A DNA stretch of 64,000 bases from Candidatus Methanomassiliicoccus intestinalis Issoire-Mx1 (GCF_000404225.1 NC_021353.1:124001-188000), one strand, 5' to 3'; numbered from the stretch's first letter, positions 54,681 to 63,914 are shown. The notes: generated by a model not told the origin, from the letters alone. A program made the numbers and translations.

Positions 54681-54995
54681 TCAAAGCATGTTGTGAAGTG
54701 ATATGGCAACCATTGCTGTGATCATAACCGCAAGGAACAGGCTTATCACATAGGATATTTTGGAAAGAGCTTCAAGCGGAGTTCCTTTGTTGCGGTTGAA
54801 GTAGATGTAGGTGACAGCAAATGCAATCCAGAGTACGATTACCGATGCAGCCATGTAGATAAGGCGGTTATCTTCAAAGCCGATTGCAAACATGAACAGC
54901 ATCAGACCTATGATGTTCAGGAAAACCGAACCCATACGCCACTTGTTGTACATGACCTGGGAATGCACCGATCTTTTCTTTGTCGAATATGACAT
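54681..54995 (-). CDS. small membrane protein of unknown function
   Basis: 104 residues with three hydrophobic helices (about 22-39, 44-65 and 82-100) after a basic N-terminus (YSTKKRSVHSQVMYNKW). No recognised family. It starts at ATG 54995 and lies 37 bp upstream of the MscS gene start on the same strand. Confidence 0.65.
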   Translation of the reverse strand: MSYSTKKRSVHSQVMYNKWRMGSVFLNIIGLMLFMFAIGFEDNRLIYMAASVIVLWIAFAVTYIYFNRNKGTPLEALSKISYVISLFLAVMITAMVAISLHNML

Positions 54996-55092
54996 TAGAA
55001 TGCCGCATGCCTATGCACCTAATAAGATTTATGTGCACAGCCTGCTGGTTATAAAAGTAAAAATAGAGGCGGCTGGCGCCTGCATATGTTGT

Positions 55093-55488
55093 TTAGTTTG
55101 CGACTTTCCTTCCCGAGGCGAAGCTGTCAGTTTTCTTGCTCATCAGCATTACAGATACACCGAGCCAGATCAGAGCAAGTGCGAGCAGTATGATCTCGTT
55201 TCCAGGCCAGATATAGTTTGCAATGAACAATATTCCCACAACAGCCAGCAGACTTCCTGCAAAGAGGATTCTGCCCGTCTTCTTCTCTCCGGCATTCCAG
55301 TTGTTTTTGTTTCTTCCCAGAATGCCAACGGCTATCATTACATAGGCGCCTATTACCAGGAGCGCAATCGGCACGATTAGCAGCATACTTGCTTCAAAGT
55401 ACGTCACTAAAAGAACCGCTAAGCCTATGGCAATTATAGAAAAGCCAATGGCTTGGATAAGCTGGTTTCTTTTCCCATCCGGTGACAT
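55093..55488 (-). CDS. small four-helix membrane protein of unknown function
   Basis: 131 residues with four hydrophobic segments in two pairs (about 8-28, 29-54, 68-85 and 88-108). The basic loop GRNKNNWNAGEKKTGR between the pairs suggests an internal duplication of a helical hairpin. The C-terminal tail MSKKTDSFASGRKVAN is hydrophilic. No family recognised. Confidence 0.65.
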   Translation of the reverse strand: MSPDGKRNQLIQAIGFSIIAIGLAVLLVTYFEASMLLIVPIALLVIGAYVMIAVGILGRNKNNWNAGEKKTGRILFAGSLLAVVGILFIANYIWPGNEIILLALALIWLGVSVMLMSKKTDSFASGRKVAN

Positions 55489-55653
55489 GATCTAACGCAT
55501 GTAATTTCTGCTAAATAAATATGTCTGACAATTGACTGACAAATAATGCAAATCAGCAGACATTATATATGCGGCTGTCCGGCAGGGGAGGTACTTTCAC
55601 CTACCCCTCCGTTTTGGTTATATAAACTGACAGCGATTAACAGCCGGAATGGG

Positions 55654-56406
55654 ATGAAATGGAAGAGTCACACAGCAATTGCCAGGGCAATCGCCGAAGA
55701 AGCAGATATTCACGGAGAATGCAGGCAGGCACTGTATCAAGGAGTGATAGACCCGGACCGCTCTCCGGACTATCACCGTAAAAGATCTAAAAATGGCAGA
55801 AACACTTTCAATAGGATGGCTCACCATCATCCCTCCACCTCCATGGTCATGTCATATGTCTGGGAGGCAAGGAAATTTTACTTAGAAAACAATGAGGCTG
55901 CAGCGATGAGAAGCATCGGCAGAGCTCTTCATTATGTGCAGGATAAATCCGTTTCAAGAGGATTCAGAGGCTGGACTCATGACATGAGGGAGGAAGCGGT
56001 CAGCAGACTGGATGTTCCAGCAGAAGAAATCAGACGCGGATTCAGCGAAGCCTGTTCTTCTCCAGATTTTGTAAGGGAGTGTATTACCGCAGTGAAAAAC
56101 AAAAGGAATCCGCACAAGGCGCTGAAGACAGGAAGTTACTATTCAGCATTGATCTTCGCTTCAGTTTTTTCTCCGGCTGAGAACAGTTTTGAAATGAGAA
56201 ATAAAAGCCTTAGGCAGTACAGACAGAGAAAGATCCTGCTCTGCGTAAGCACCGCAGTTTCGGCAGCGGCAGCAGCCAGCCTGCTTCTTAAGCTGTACAT
56301 TCCAGCGGCTGTATTCGCTGCAGCGGCAGCAATTATGTTCGCATCAAATATTCACTACAAGGATGTTAAAAGAAAAGCCTCTTGGTACGGAACTCGTAAA
56401 TCCTGA
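55654..56406 (+). CDS. zinc-dependent phospholipase C-like protein with C-terminal membrane anchor
   Basis: The N-terminal MKWKSHTAIARAIAEEA, with Trp and His at the very start, the Asp-rich GVIDPDRSPDYH, and GRALHYVQDKSVSRGF followed by WTHDMREE reproduce the spacing of zinc ligands (W, H, D, HxxxD, H) in the phospholipase C/S1-P1 nuclease superfamily. Two hydrophobic helices at the C-terminus (about 190-210 and 212-228) would anchor it. The open frame reaches 55546, but TTATATAAAC at 55618-55627 predicts a start next to the ATG at 55654. No signal peptide is visible, unlike bacterial secreted enzymes. Whether it cleaves lipids is unproven. Confidence 0.7.
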   Translation: MKWKSHTAIARAIAEEADIHGECRQALYQGVIDPDRSPDYHRKRSKNGRNTFNRMAHHHPSTSMVMSYVWEARKFYLENNEAAAMRSIGRALHYVQDKSVSRGFRGWTHDMREEAVSRLDVPAEEIRRGFSEACSSPDFVRECITAVKNKRNPHKALKTGSYYSALIFASVFSPAENSFEMRNKSLRQYRQRKILLCVSTAVSAAAAASLLLKLYIPAAVFAAAAAIMFASNIHYKDVKRKASWYGTRKS

Positions 56407-56459
56407 AATATTCCTGCGATCACTTTATCAATCATATGGGATATTAAGGAACTGATAGC

Positions 56460-56852
56460 ATGTCTACCGTAAAAAAATATATGTCGATCAAAAGGGAAGT
56501 TGTATCCCCTGACGACTCAGTACAAAGCGCAATAGAACTCATGGTGGATCACGATCAGGGAAGTGTAATTGTGATCGACGATGCAGAACATGTTCTGGGA
56601 ATTTTCACAGAGCGTGACGTGCTGCGCCATTATCTTACACACCAGACTAAGTTTCTGTATCTCAAGGTCTCGGAAGTCATGAGTGCTCCAGTCGCTACAG
56701 TCTCTGAGGACACGCCTATCCAAGAAGCTCTGGAAATGATGACCTCTAAGAATATACGCCGTCTTCCGGTAGTGGACTCTGAAGGAAGAATGATCGGTTT
56801 CCTCTCTTGGAAAGAACTCTTTGCCAAGTTCCGCAGAGAGCACTCAACTTAA
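56460..56852 (+). CDS. CBS-domain pair protein
   Basis: 130 residues made of two CBS domains (about 8-60 and 70-125), each with the signature strand and turn: GSVIVIDDAEHVLGIFTERD, then RRLPVVDSEGRMIGFLSWKE. The pair forms a Bateman module that binds adenine nucleotides or SAM. There is no attached effector domain, so it probably regulates a partner protein. ATG at 56460 with the weak ribosome binding site AAGGAA. Confidence 0.92.
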   Translation: MSTVKKYMSIKREVVSPDDSVQSAIELMVDHDQGSVIVIDDAEHVLGIFTERDVLRHYLTHQTKFLYLKVSEVMSAPVATVSEDTPIQEALEMMTSKNIRRLPVVDSEGRMIGFLSWKELFAKFRREHST

Positions 56853-56903
56853 ACCCCTTCTTTTGAATTTTATTCTGATTTTTGCTCTTCTGCAGAAAGA
56901 TTT

Positions 56904-57416
56904 ATGGGACTGCAGTTGCTTGATGAATCAAGTGATTACTGCGGGGAGCTCATGATTCCGAGCAAGTTACTTTTTGGGAAGTATTTCTCTATCCTGCACA
57001 GGCAGGAGCAGAAGCATCTGAACCACATCATGCAGGAATACGGATTGACTTCATTCAGTTATCCTCTTCTTGTTTATCTATATCACAATGAAGGTCTGAA
57101 TCAGAGAAAATTATGCGATATACTTTCACTTGATGAATCTCTTGCCACCCGCACAATGCGGACTCTGGAAACTGAGGGATATATCGTACGTGAAAGGGAT
57201 CTGAAAGATCAGCGGTCTTACACGCTTATGCTGACCGACAGCGGTAAGAAAATCGCTGCACTGCTGGAGGAAGAGATTGTCAAATGGTGGTCGGAAGTTC
57301 TCAATCCCTTGGATGAGACATCGCTTGCAATTCTTTCAGCGCAGATGGATAAAGTTTCTCAGAGGGCAATAAATCTGAATCGGGCTAGAATTGATTCAAA
57401 AAAAGTGGATAAATAA
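56904..57416 (+). CDS. MarR-family transcriptional regulator
   Basis: 170 residues. The winged-helix domain has the MarR layout: LTSFSYPLLVYLYHNEGLNQ, RKLCDILSLDESLATRTMRT (recognition helix), the wing YIVRERDLKDQRSYTLMLTD and the dimerisation helix LLEEEIVKWWSEVL. It probably represses a transporter or stress gene in response to a small ligand; no obvious target is next to it. An internal ATG at 56943 (MIPSKLLFGKY) could be the real start because the first 13 residues fall outside the domain. Confidence 0.88.
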   Translation: MGLQLLDESSDYCGELMIPSKLLFGKYFSILHRQEQKHLNHIMQEYGLTSFSYPLLVYLYHNEGLNQRKLCDILSLDESLATRTMRTLETEGYIVRERDLKDQRSYTLMLTDSGKKIAALLEEEIVKWWSEVLNPLDETSLAILSAQMDKVSQRAINLNRARIDSKKVDK

Positions 57417-57437
57417 TTTATAAAAATTAACAAAAGA

Positions 57438-58382
57438 TCAGACGACATTTTGAGGCCTGCCGTCCAGCCAAAGCTGGATATTGTCCATTGCAATCTCTGC
57501 TCTTTTCATCATAGATTCTTCAGTGGCAAATGCAATATGAGGTGTAGCCACTACGCCGGGGGCATTCAGAAGCGGGTGCTCCGGGGGAATCGGAGGTTCC
57601 ATTTCGAAAACATCAATCCCTGCACCTGCCAGACGGCCTTCTCTGAGGGCCTCAGCCAGAGCATGCGAGTCTACTATTGCTCCTCTGGCAGTGTTTATGA
57701 AAACAGCAGAGGGCTTCATGAGTCTAATTTTATCTCCATCGATAAGATTCTTGGTTTCAGGAGTGGAAGGTAGATGAAGAGATATGATATCACAGGTTGA
57801 AAGCAGGTGATCCAGGCTGACAAATGAAACGTGCGGAAGATCTTTCACGCTGCGGTTGTATGCATAAACTTCACATCCAAACGCATCTGCTATTTTTGCT
57901 ACTCTGCTTCCAATGGCTCCGGCGCCAATAACTCCAAACTTCTTGCCTTCTAATTCATGCCCGGTAAGACACTTCCCGGTGCCTTCTTCTCTTACGGCGC
58001 AGTTGCATTCAATTATCTTTCTGTAAATATCAATAATCATTCCAAAAACCAAATCAGCAACAGCCGCGGTGGAATATCCGGCGCAATTGCATACCAGAAT
58101 GCCTCTCTCTTTACAGTATTCAACATCAACATGATCTGTGCCTGTGAAAGCCACGCAGATCATTTTCAGATGCGGACATTTTTCTATGACCTCTTTTCTG
58201 TAAGGAAAATTTGAGAGAACAACAGCATCTGCATCTTTAGAACGCTCTATGAGTGTCTGCAGATCTTCTTTTCTGTCATCGTATGCTGTTATTTCCATCC
58301 TGTTCTGAACTGCGGACTCTGCAAGGCTTAGAAGTTTTTCCTTGGAAATTCCCAGAGGCTCTAAAATTACCAGCTTCGTCAT
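57438..58382 (-). CDS. NAD-dependent D-2-hydroxyacid dehydrogenase
   Basis: 314 residues. The NAD-binding motif is GVIGAGAIGSRVAKIADAFG, with YAYNR at the end of strand 2. The catalytic Arg lies in INTARGAIVD, the Glu in GIDVFEMEPPIPPEHP and the His in VATPHIAFATEE. The enzyme reduces a 2-oxoacid to a D-2-hydroxyacid or the reverse; phosphoglycerate, glyoxylate and others are possible. The ATG at 58382 (MTKLVILEPLGI) is chosen over a TTG two codons upstream. Confidence 0.92.
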   Translation of the reverse strand: MTKLVILEPLGISKEKLLSLAESAVQNRMEITAYDDRKEDLQTLIERSKDADAVVLSNFPYRKEVIEKCPHLKMICVAFTGTDHVDVEYCKERGILVCNCAGYSTAAVADLVFGMIIDIYRKIIECNCAVREEGTGKCLTGHELEGKKFGVIGAGAIGSRVAKIADAFGCEVYAYNRSVKDLPHVSFVSLDHLLSTCDIISLHLPSTPETKNLIDGDKIRLMKPSAVFINTARGAIVDSHALAEALREGRLAGAGIDVFEMEPPIPPEHPLLNAPGVVATPHIAFATEESMMKRAEIAMDNIQLWLDGRPQNVV

Positions 58383-58467
58383 CTTCAATAAGTATGGTCT
58401 CAGCGGTTATTCTAAATTTCTGAAGTATTGAAAAAGACAAACTCAAAAAGGCAGTGTGGGGGAACTT

Positions 58468-58492
58468 CCCCATTTCTTAAGGAGAAATGGGG
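58468..58492. repeat. 10-bp stem hairpin in a divergent intergenic region
   Basis: CCCCATTTCT-TAAGG-AGAAATGGGG, directly preceded by GGGGAACTTCCCC, a second, overlapping palindrome. It lies between the divergent dehydrogenase and DUF4261-operon promoters in a 320-bp gap that otherwise shows no gene. It may be an operator or the remnant of a small mobile element. Confidence 0.45.
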
Positions 58493-58702
58493 GCGGAGTT
58501 GACTTAATGAGCTATACATTGGATGTAATATCCAATATTTATATCTATTTATGGCTTTTACTTTGCTCACCATGTTTTTCCATAGTAAGCTACAATTCTC
58601 AATTACTGATTAATATTCCTTCCATCCATATGTGAATGTGGGTATCAGACAGAAGAATGTTTGAGCTCGAGACATTTATTAATTTCTGTTGGGAGGAATA
58701 AC

Positions 58703-59104
58703 ATGAGCTATGATCTGATGGTATTTGAAATATCAAAAGCCCCGAAAACTAAAAAAGAGTTTCTGGACTGGTATGAAAAACAAACCCAATGGTCGGAAGA
58801 TCACAGTTACAGCGACCCTGAAGCAGCATCTCCAGCTTTGAAAGACTGGTATGCAAAAATGAAAAAGACATTTCTGCCGATGAATGAAAACAGCTCAGCG
58901 GACGAAAATCTAGACGAGGATGAGGAATCATATCTGACTGATTATTCAATCGGCAGCAGCGTAATCTATACAGCGTTTTCATGGGCACGGGCTGAAGAAG
59001 CATATACACTGACAACCTCATTGGCACAGAAATGCGGCGTAGGTTTCTTTGATGTCAGCGGAGACGGGGACATAGTGCTGCCGGACGGAAGCGAGATTGA
59101 CTGA
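58703..59104 (+). CDS. small acidic protein paired with DUF4261 (immunity-protein-like)
   Basis: 133 residues, strongly acidic in the middle (ENSSADENLDEDEESYL). The start MSYDLMVFEISKAPK, the WYEKQTQWSEDHSY segment and VGFFDVSGDGDIVLP are those of a bacterial family of small cytoplasmic proteins often annotated as hypothetical and found near polymorphic-toxin immunity genes. GGGAGG at 58691-58696 supports the ATG at 58703 rather than the upstream frame at 58661. The DUF4261 gene starts 9 bp after its stop. Confidence 0.75.
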   Translation: MSYDLMVFEISKAPKTKKEFLDWYEKQTQWSEDHSYSDPEAASPALKDWYAKMKKTFLPMNENSSADENLDEDEESYLTDYSIGSSVIYTAFSWARAEEAYTLTTSLAQKCGVGFFDVSGDGDIVLPDGSEID

Positions 59105-59113
59105 GGATCTGAA

Positions 59114-59986
59114 ATGGCACAGGAATCATATAAGCAGAATCTTCATGAGAAAGCCGAGTTTCAGCGTACATTTCAGATACAGCTTCTTTTTGAAGAAAAT
59201 GGCGTCAGGCCTTCAACAGAAAATATCCTTGCGGAGATGGAGAAGACCTTCGGCAAAGTCGACCTCATCTCTGCAGGAAGCCTGACTGCATTCGGCATCC
59301 GCAAGTATCCTGTTGAGTATAAGGATCATCAGGCTGTGCCGGCTCAGCTTCTCATCTCTGATTTTGAGCCTTTTGACAAAAACAGCATAACTGCCTTGGA
59401 AAAGAGCCAGCTTTGGGACTGCCCCGATGCGGAGCCCCTGCTAGATAACTGCCGGTATAAACTGATGCTGTCTGACTTCATGGCCTCAGGATTGGATTAT
59501 AAATGCAGATGCGAAATGCTGGCAGACTGGCTGGAAACAATGCTGAGACTATTTCCCGACTGCACTGCTGTCTGGACTCCTTCCAGCGGCAAGCTTCTCA
59601 GGCGGAAGAAGATTTTAGAAAACCCTGTTGGAGGAGCAGGCAGATTTCTGCTTTTCGGAGTGAATGCCAGATTCTTCAACATAGAAGGAACCGAGGATAT
59701 GATTGTAGACACTCTTGGTCTGTATGCAGTCGGACTTCCTGACATACAATATCATTTTCACGGCTTAGATCCTAACAAGGTTGTAAATCATGCGTATAAT
59801 GTAGCCTCGTACATCTTCGAGAATGACGCACCGATTAAAAGCGGTGAAACGATAGATGGTATTTCTGAAATTGGAATCGACCGCGGCGTCAGGTGGAAAT
59901 GCCAGTATGAGATGGGTCTGATCCAGCCTTCAAGGGAAGTAATGGATATCTGTCCTGGAGAATATGCATCTGGCACCAGAGAATAA
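59114..59986 (+). CDS. DUF4261 domain protein
   Basis: 290 residues with an N-terminal region (FQIQLLFEENGVRPSTENIL) and a C-terminal DUF4261 domain (about 130-285; YKLMLSDFMASGLDYKCR, then TAVWTPSSGKLL and FLLFGVNARFFNIEG). The function is unknown; homologues are bacterial, and related sequences occur among toxin-immunity neighbourhoods. GAGGATC is the ribosome binding site. It is co-transcribed with the preceding small acidic gene. Rare in archaea, so transfer from a gut bacterium is likely. Confidence 0.85.
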   Translation: MAQESYKQNLHEKAEFQRTFQIQLLFEENGVRPSTENILAEMEKTFGKVDLISAGSLTAFGIRKYPVEYKDHQAVPAQLLISDFEPFDKNSITALEKSQLWDCPDAEPLLDNCRYKLMLSDFMASGLDYKCRCEMLADWLETMLRLFPDCTAVWTPSSGKLLRRKKILENPVGGAGRFLLFGVNARFFNIEGTEDMIVDTLGLYAVGLPDIQYHFHGLDPNKVVNHAYNVASYIFENDAPIKSGETIDGISEIGIDRGVRWKCQYEMGLIQPSREVMDICPGEYASGTRE

Positions 59987-60047
59987 AATCTTGAGCAGAA
60001 TGCTCTCAAAACTGGTGAATCTGCAGAAATTAAAAAAAGGAGAGGAC

Positions 60048-61781
60048 TCAGTCCTCTAATGTTGAAAGGTCGCCTACCGGCTGTCCAAGTTCCTGAGCTT
60101 TCAGAACTCTGCGCATGATCTTGCCGCTGCGGGTCTTAGGCAGAGTAGTTACAAACTCCATTTCTCTTGGATATGCATAGTATGCAAGGCGGGTTTTGAC
60201 GAAGTTGGTGATTTCTTTCTTAAGTTCATCGCTTCCTTCATATCCTGGACGAAGCATGACAAAAGCTTTCACGATCTCTCCTCTGAGAGCGTCAGGCTTT
60301 CCGATTACTCCAGCTTCTGCTACGGCAGGATGTTCGATCAAAGCAGATTCAACTTCGAACGGGCCTACGCGTTCCCCAGATGTCTTGATAACATCATCAG
60401 ATCTGCCAAGGAACCAGAAGTATCCGTCTTCGTCTTTGAATGCCAGATCCCCCGAGATATACCATCCCGGGACTCTGAAGTATTCTTTAAACTTTGGAGT
60501 GTTGCGCCAGATTCCCAGCATCATCGACGGCCAGCCTGGTCTGACCGCAAGATATCCCTCGGTCTTTGGAGGCACTTCGTTGCCGTTTTCGTCTACTACT
60601 GAAGCTGTAACTCCTGGAATCGGCTTACCCATTGAACCGGGTTTAATCGGCATGCACGGGTAGTTGCAGACCATATGAGCGCCTGTTTCCGTCTGCCACC
60701 ATGTATCATGAATGCGGTGGTTCAGGACCCTGTCTCCCCATTTCACTACTTCTGCGTTGAGTGGTTCTCCGACAGAGCAGATGTGCCTGAGGCGGGAAAG
60801 GTCGTATTTTTCAACGATTTCATCGCCAGCATTCATCAGCATTCTCAAAGCAGTCGGGGCTGTGTACCAGACTGTGATGCCGTATTTCTCGAGCAGATTG
60901 TACCAGACATCGGCATCAAAGCGGCCTTCATATGATACGATTGTAACTCCGAGATACCACGGAGCCAAGACACCGTATGATGTACCCGTAACCCATCCTG
61001 GGTCGGCTGTACACCAATATGTATCATCTTCATTAAGATCCAGAATCATTTTGGCAGTATATGCCTGCTGAATCATGGCCTTGTGTCCATGGAGGACTCC
61101 TTTCGGCTTTCCAGTTGATCCAGATGTGTAATGGATGACATACGGATCTGAAGGCTGCATAGATACTGTTTTAAAGCATGAATCTCCGGAAGCCACGACA
61201 TCGTCAAACTTCACGGTTATGTCTCCAAGATCAGCGTTGTCTCCGACAATAATGATCTTTTCAATATCCACAAGATCGTCCAATACAGGCTCTATTCTCT
61301 TGTAGAGATATGGAGATGTGATGACATACTTAGCTCCACAGTCTAAAGCACGGTCTTTGAAAGCTTCTGGACCAAGGGCTGAGAATAACGGGCTTGCCAT
61401 TGCACCCATCTTGGTGACTCCGATCAGAGAAATATACAGCTCTGATGTACGGTCGAGATAGATGAATACACGGTCACCTATCTCAGCACCAAGCTTGGTG
61501 AGACCTGAAGCCAGCTTGCTACTTATCTCAGCTATTTCGCCAAAAGTATACTTGCGTACTTCATTATTGGCAGTGATCGAATAGAGTGCAATCTTGTTTC
61601 TTCTCCAGTTAGATGCGTGCCTGTCAATTGCTTCGTGGGCTACGTTGTAGACTCCCCCCTCCGACCAGCTGAATTCCTTGTCGACGGAGGCCCATGCAAA
61701 CTCTTTACAGGCAGTCTCATAATCCTCGAGATTACCAATTTTTCTGGGCGGTATGGTCCCTTCCATGCCAATTCTCTCCAT
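60048..61781 (-). CDS. AMP-forming acyl-CoA synthetase, acetyl-CoA synthetase-like
   Basis: 577 residues from the chosen start. The AMP-binding motif is YVIHYTSGSTGKPKGVLHGH, the second core motif is HDTWWQTETGAHMV, WYISGDLAFKDEDGYFWFLG carries the adenylate-contacting Asp, and the C-terminal catalytic Lys is in PKTRSGKIMRRVLK. Trp in the TWWQTE motif favours short acids such as acetate. It activates acetate to acetyl-CoA at the cost of ATP to AMP. TTTATATGG (about 61813-61821) lies about 30 bp before the ATG at 61781 (MERIGMEGTIPPRK), so the upstream frame to 61853 is probably untranslated. Confidence 0.9.
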   Translation of the reverse strand: MERIGMEGTIPPRKIGNLEDYETACKEFAWASVDKEFSWSEGGVYNVAHEAIDRHASNWRRNKIALYSITANNEVRKYTFGEIAEISSKLASGLTKLGAEIGDRVFIYLDRTSELYISLIGVTKMGAMASPLFSALGPEAFKDRALDCGAKYVITSPYLYKRIEPVLDDLVDIEKIIIVGDNADLGDITVKFDDVVASGDSCFKTVSMQPSDPYVIHYTSGSTGKPKGVLHGHKAMIQQAYTAKMILDLNEDDTYWCTADPGWVTGTSYGVLAPWYLGVTIVSYEGRFDADVWYNLLEKYGITVWYTAPTALRMLMNAGDEIVEKYDLSRLRHICSVGEPLNAEVVKWGDRVLNHRIHDTWWQTETGAHMVCNYPCMPIKPGSMGKPIPGVTASVVDENGNEVPPKTEGYLAVRPGWPSMMLGIWRNTPKFKEYFRVPGWYISGDLAFKDEDGYFWFLGRSDDVIKTSGERVGPFEVESALIEHPAVAEAGVIGKPDALRGEIVKAFVMLRPGYEGSDELKKEITNFVKTRLAYYAYPREMEFVTTLPKTRSGKIMRRVLKAQELGQPVGDLSTLED

Positions 61782-62130
61782 TATATACTTCCAATGAAAA
61801 GACACACCATATAAAGCATTATCGAATTCCGTGTTCGACAATCGTAGAATCATTCACATTATGTGCCTATCTCTGCGATATACCTCAGTTATTTGTATAA
61901 TTCGTAGAGATTTCTTCTTTATTCCTGCCGTCCTGCAAGCGGAAGACTTATCTCTACCTCTTTGTTTCGGGTGATTACAAACCCTAGTCATACCTACAAA
62001 TGAAGGACAAAGGTGAATTAAAGCAAAGAGAGATGAAAAAGCATGTCAGTATCTAACTTGGGCACTTTCGCTGCCTTTCGAAATGTTTATAAAGGAACTA
62101 ATAGTACACGCTACCCCACGTGGTGAGTAC

Positions 62131-62304
62131 ATGAAGTACACTAGATTTGAAAAGGCGCGTATCATTGGTGCCAGGTCATTACAGGTTTCTCTTGGTGCGC
62201 CAGTTCTTATCGACATTCCAGAAGGCATGATAGATCCAGTAGAGATTGCCATGCTCGAATATGATACGGATATGATCCCTATCACAGTAAAAAGAGATAC
62301 ATGA
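62131..62304 (+). CDS. rpoK: DNA-directed RNA polymerase subunit K (Rpo6)
   Basis: 57 residues, the usual archaeal length, with the RPB6/omega core YTRFEKARIIGARSLQVSLG and APVLIDIPEGMIDPVEIAM. It stabilises the RNA polymerase clamp and core. The frame is open from 62083, but GGTGAG (62121-62126) is a ribosome binding site before the ATG at 62131, and GTTTATAAAG (about 62080-62089) is the TATA box. It is followed by rps2 9 bp downstream, the conserved archaeal order. Confidence 0.93.
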   Translation: MKYTRFEKARIIGARSLQVSLGAPVLIDIPEGMIDPVEIAMLEYDTDMIPITVKRDT

Positions 62305-62313
62305 GGTTTTTAA

Positions 62314-62925
62314 ATGAGTGAGGAAATTAACGCCGATTTACTGGTTCCTGAGGATATCTATCTTACTTCTGGTGTCCATATCGGTACCCAGCAAAAAAGT
62401 GCTGACATGAAGAAATTCATCTTCAAAGTCAGATCTGATGGATTGTATGTAATGGATGTCAAGCAGACAGATGCTCGTATCAGGGCAGCAGCTAAATTCT
62501 TAGCCAGATTCCCTGCAGACCGCATTTTGGTTTCTTCTGCAAGACAATATGGACAAAAGCCAGCCAAGATTTTTGGAAAAACACTTGGATGCAAAGTTTT
62601 TGCTGGAAGGTTCGTTCCCGGTACACTCACAAATCCAATACTGCCTGAGTTCATCGAACCCGCAGCCCTTCTGGTAACAGATCCAGCTGCAGATCAGCAG
62701 GCTATCGCCGAAGCTCTCAACGTTGGAATCCCAATCGTTGCTCTCTGCGATGCTAACAATGAAACAAGGAATGTTGATTTAGTCATCCCGACAAACAACA
62801 AAGGACGCCGTGCTCTCGCATGCGTTTACTGGCTCCTCACCCGTGAGATTCTCAAAGAAAAGGGAATCATCAGCAGCGATGATGAGTTCAAACTTACAAT
62901 GGATGACTTTGAAGCAAGTCTTTAA
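62314..62925 (+). CDS. rps2: 30S ribosomal protein S2
   Basis: 203 residues with the archaeal S2 pattern: YLTSGVHIGTQQKSADMKKF, GLYVMDVKQTDARIRAAAKF, and PTNNKGRRALACVYWLLTRE near the end. GAGG lies nine bases before the ATG. Enolase, which often stands between rpoK and rps2 in archaea, is absent here. A strong terminator follows. Confidence 0.96.
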   Translation: MSEEINADLLVPEDIYLTSGVHIGTQQKSADMKKFIFKVRSDGLYVMDVKQTDARIRAAAKFLARFPADRILVSSARQYGQKPAKIFGKTLGCKVFAGRFVPGTLTNPILPEFIEPAALLVTDPAADQQAIAEALNVGIPIVALCDANNETRNVDLVIPTNNKGRRALACVYWLLTREILKEKGIISSDDEFKLTMDDFEASL

Positions 62926-62937
62926 AGTTTTACTACC

Positions 62938-62980
62938 AAGGTCAGGATTCGCATCTTGACCTTAAAAAATTCTTTTTTTT
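62938..62980 (+). terminator. terminator hairpin after rps2
   Basis: An 11-bp stem AAGGTCAGGAT/ATCTTGACCTT (one G-U pair) with tetraloop TCGC at 62938-62963, followed by an A/T stretch and eight T residues (62973-62980). Confidence 0.75.
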
Positions 62981-63101
62981 AATCTGGTTTGTTTTTCAGC
63001 AGCGCTGTCAGATATAATTTTATGACGTTTTCGTTGGTATCTCTGTTTTAGAATGCACTAGTGGGCAAATTAAAAATACGATCTAAATTGATTATGAAGC
63101 T

Positions 63102-63914
63102 ATGAGATATCCTGCAGTAGCTGGATCTTTTTACCCCAAAAATATAGATGATTTAAAAAGTGAAATTGAAAATTCATTTAAATCTAAGTTTGGACCCGGT
63201 TACATTCCAGCGCTGGATCCAAAGGGTCCAAGGGCTATCAAAGCTGCAGTAAATCCTCATGCAGGATATTTTTATTCGGGGCCTGTTGCAGCACACACAT
63301 TCGCCGCTATGGCTAAAGACGGATTTCCGGAAACCTTTGTAATACTGGGACCAAACCATCATGCCTTAGGACCGCTGGTAGCTACTACAGACCAGGATTT
63401 CCTGATGCCAATGGGAAAAGTAGAGGTGGATACTGAAATTCTTGACAGGATCGGTTCGGCAGTTCCTAAAAGTCATGACGCTCACAGACTCGAACATTCA
63501 ATAGAGGTTCAGCTGCCGTTTATTCAGTACTTTTGCCCGGAAGCTAAGATTGTACCAATTGTGATGATTGACCAGACATACGAAACAGCAATAAATCTGG
63601 CTGAAATCCTGTCAGACGCATGCAGAGGAAAAGACGTTGTATTCTTAGCAAGTTCTGACTTTTCTCACTATGTTCCTCCAGATGTAGCTGAAGCTCAGGA
63701 TAGAAAAGTAATCGACCGCATCCTCAGCATGAACGTTCCTGAAGTTATTGACACTGTTCAGAGATACAAAATAACAATGTGCGGCTACGGGCCGGTAATG
63801 ACTGCCATGCTGGCTTCAGGATCTCAGAGCGCAGGTCTGCTGGCATACGGTACGTCCGGAGATGCCTGTGAAATGAAAGATGTTGTAGGATATGCTTCAA
63901 TCATTATGACCTGA
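63102..63914 (+). CDS. MEMO1-family protein (AmmeMemoRadiSam system protein B)
   Basis: 270 residues, full length. The metal or active-site residues of the MEMO/class III dioxygenase fold are visible in RYPAVAGSFYP, AVNPHAGYFYSGPVAAHTF, FVILGPNHH, RLEHSIEVQLPFIQYF and SSDFSHYVPP. In archaea it belongs to a conserved cluster with rps2 and, usually, mevalonate kinase. AmmeMemoRadiSam sets pair it with an AMMECR1 protein and a radical SAM enzyme, neither of which is in the window. The function is unproven; the fold suggests redox or lipid-linked chemistry. Confidence 0.93.
   Translation: MRYPAVAGSFYPKNIDDLKSEIENSFKSKFGPGYIPALDPKGPRAIKAAVNPHAGYFYSGPVAAHTFAAMAKDGFPETFVILGPNHHALGPLVATTDQDFLMPMGKVEVDTEILDRIGSAVPKSHDAHRLEHSIEVQLPFIQYFCPEAKIVPIVMIDQTYETAINLAEILSDACRGKDVVFLASSDFSHYVPPDVAEAQDRKVIDRILSMNVPEVIDTVQRYKITMCGYGPVMTAMLASGSQSAGLLAYGTSGDACEMKDVVGYASIIMT

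Noticed and set aside
54892..55380. Plus-strand open frame across two small membrane-protein genes
   Set aside because: It is antisense to two hydrophobic minus-strand genes, with a composition of His, Cys and Tyr typical of a shadow frame.
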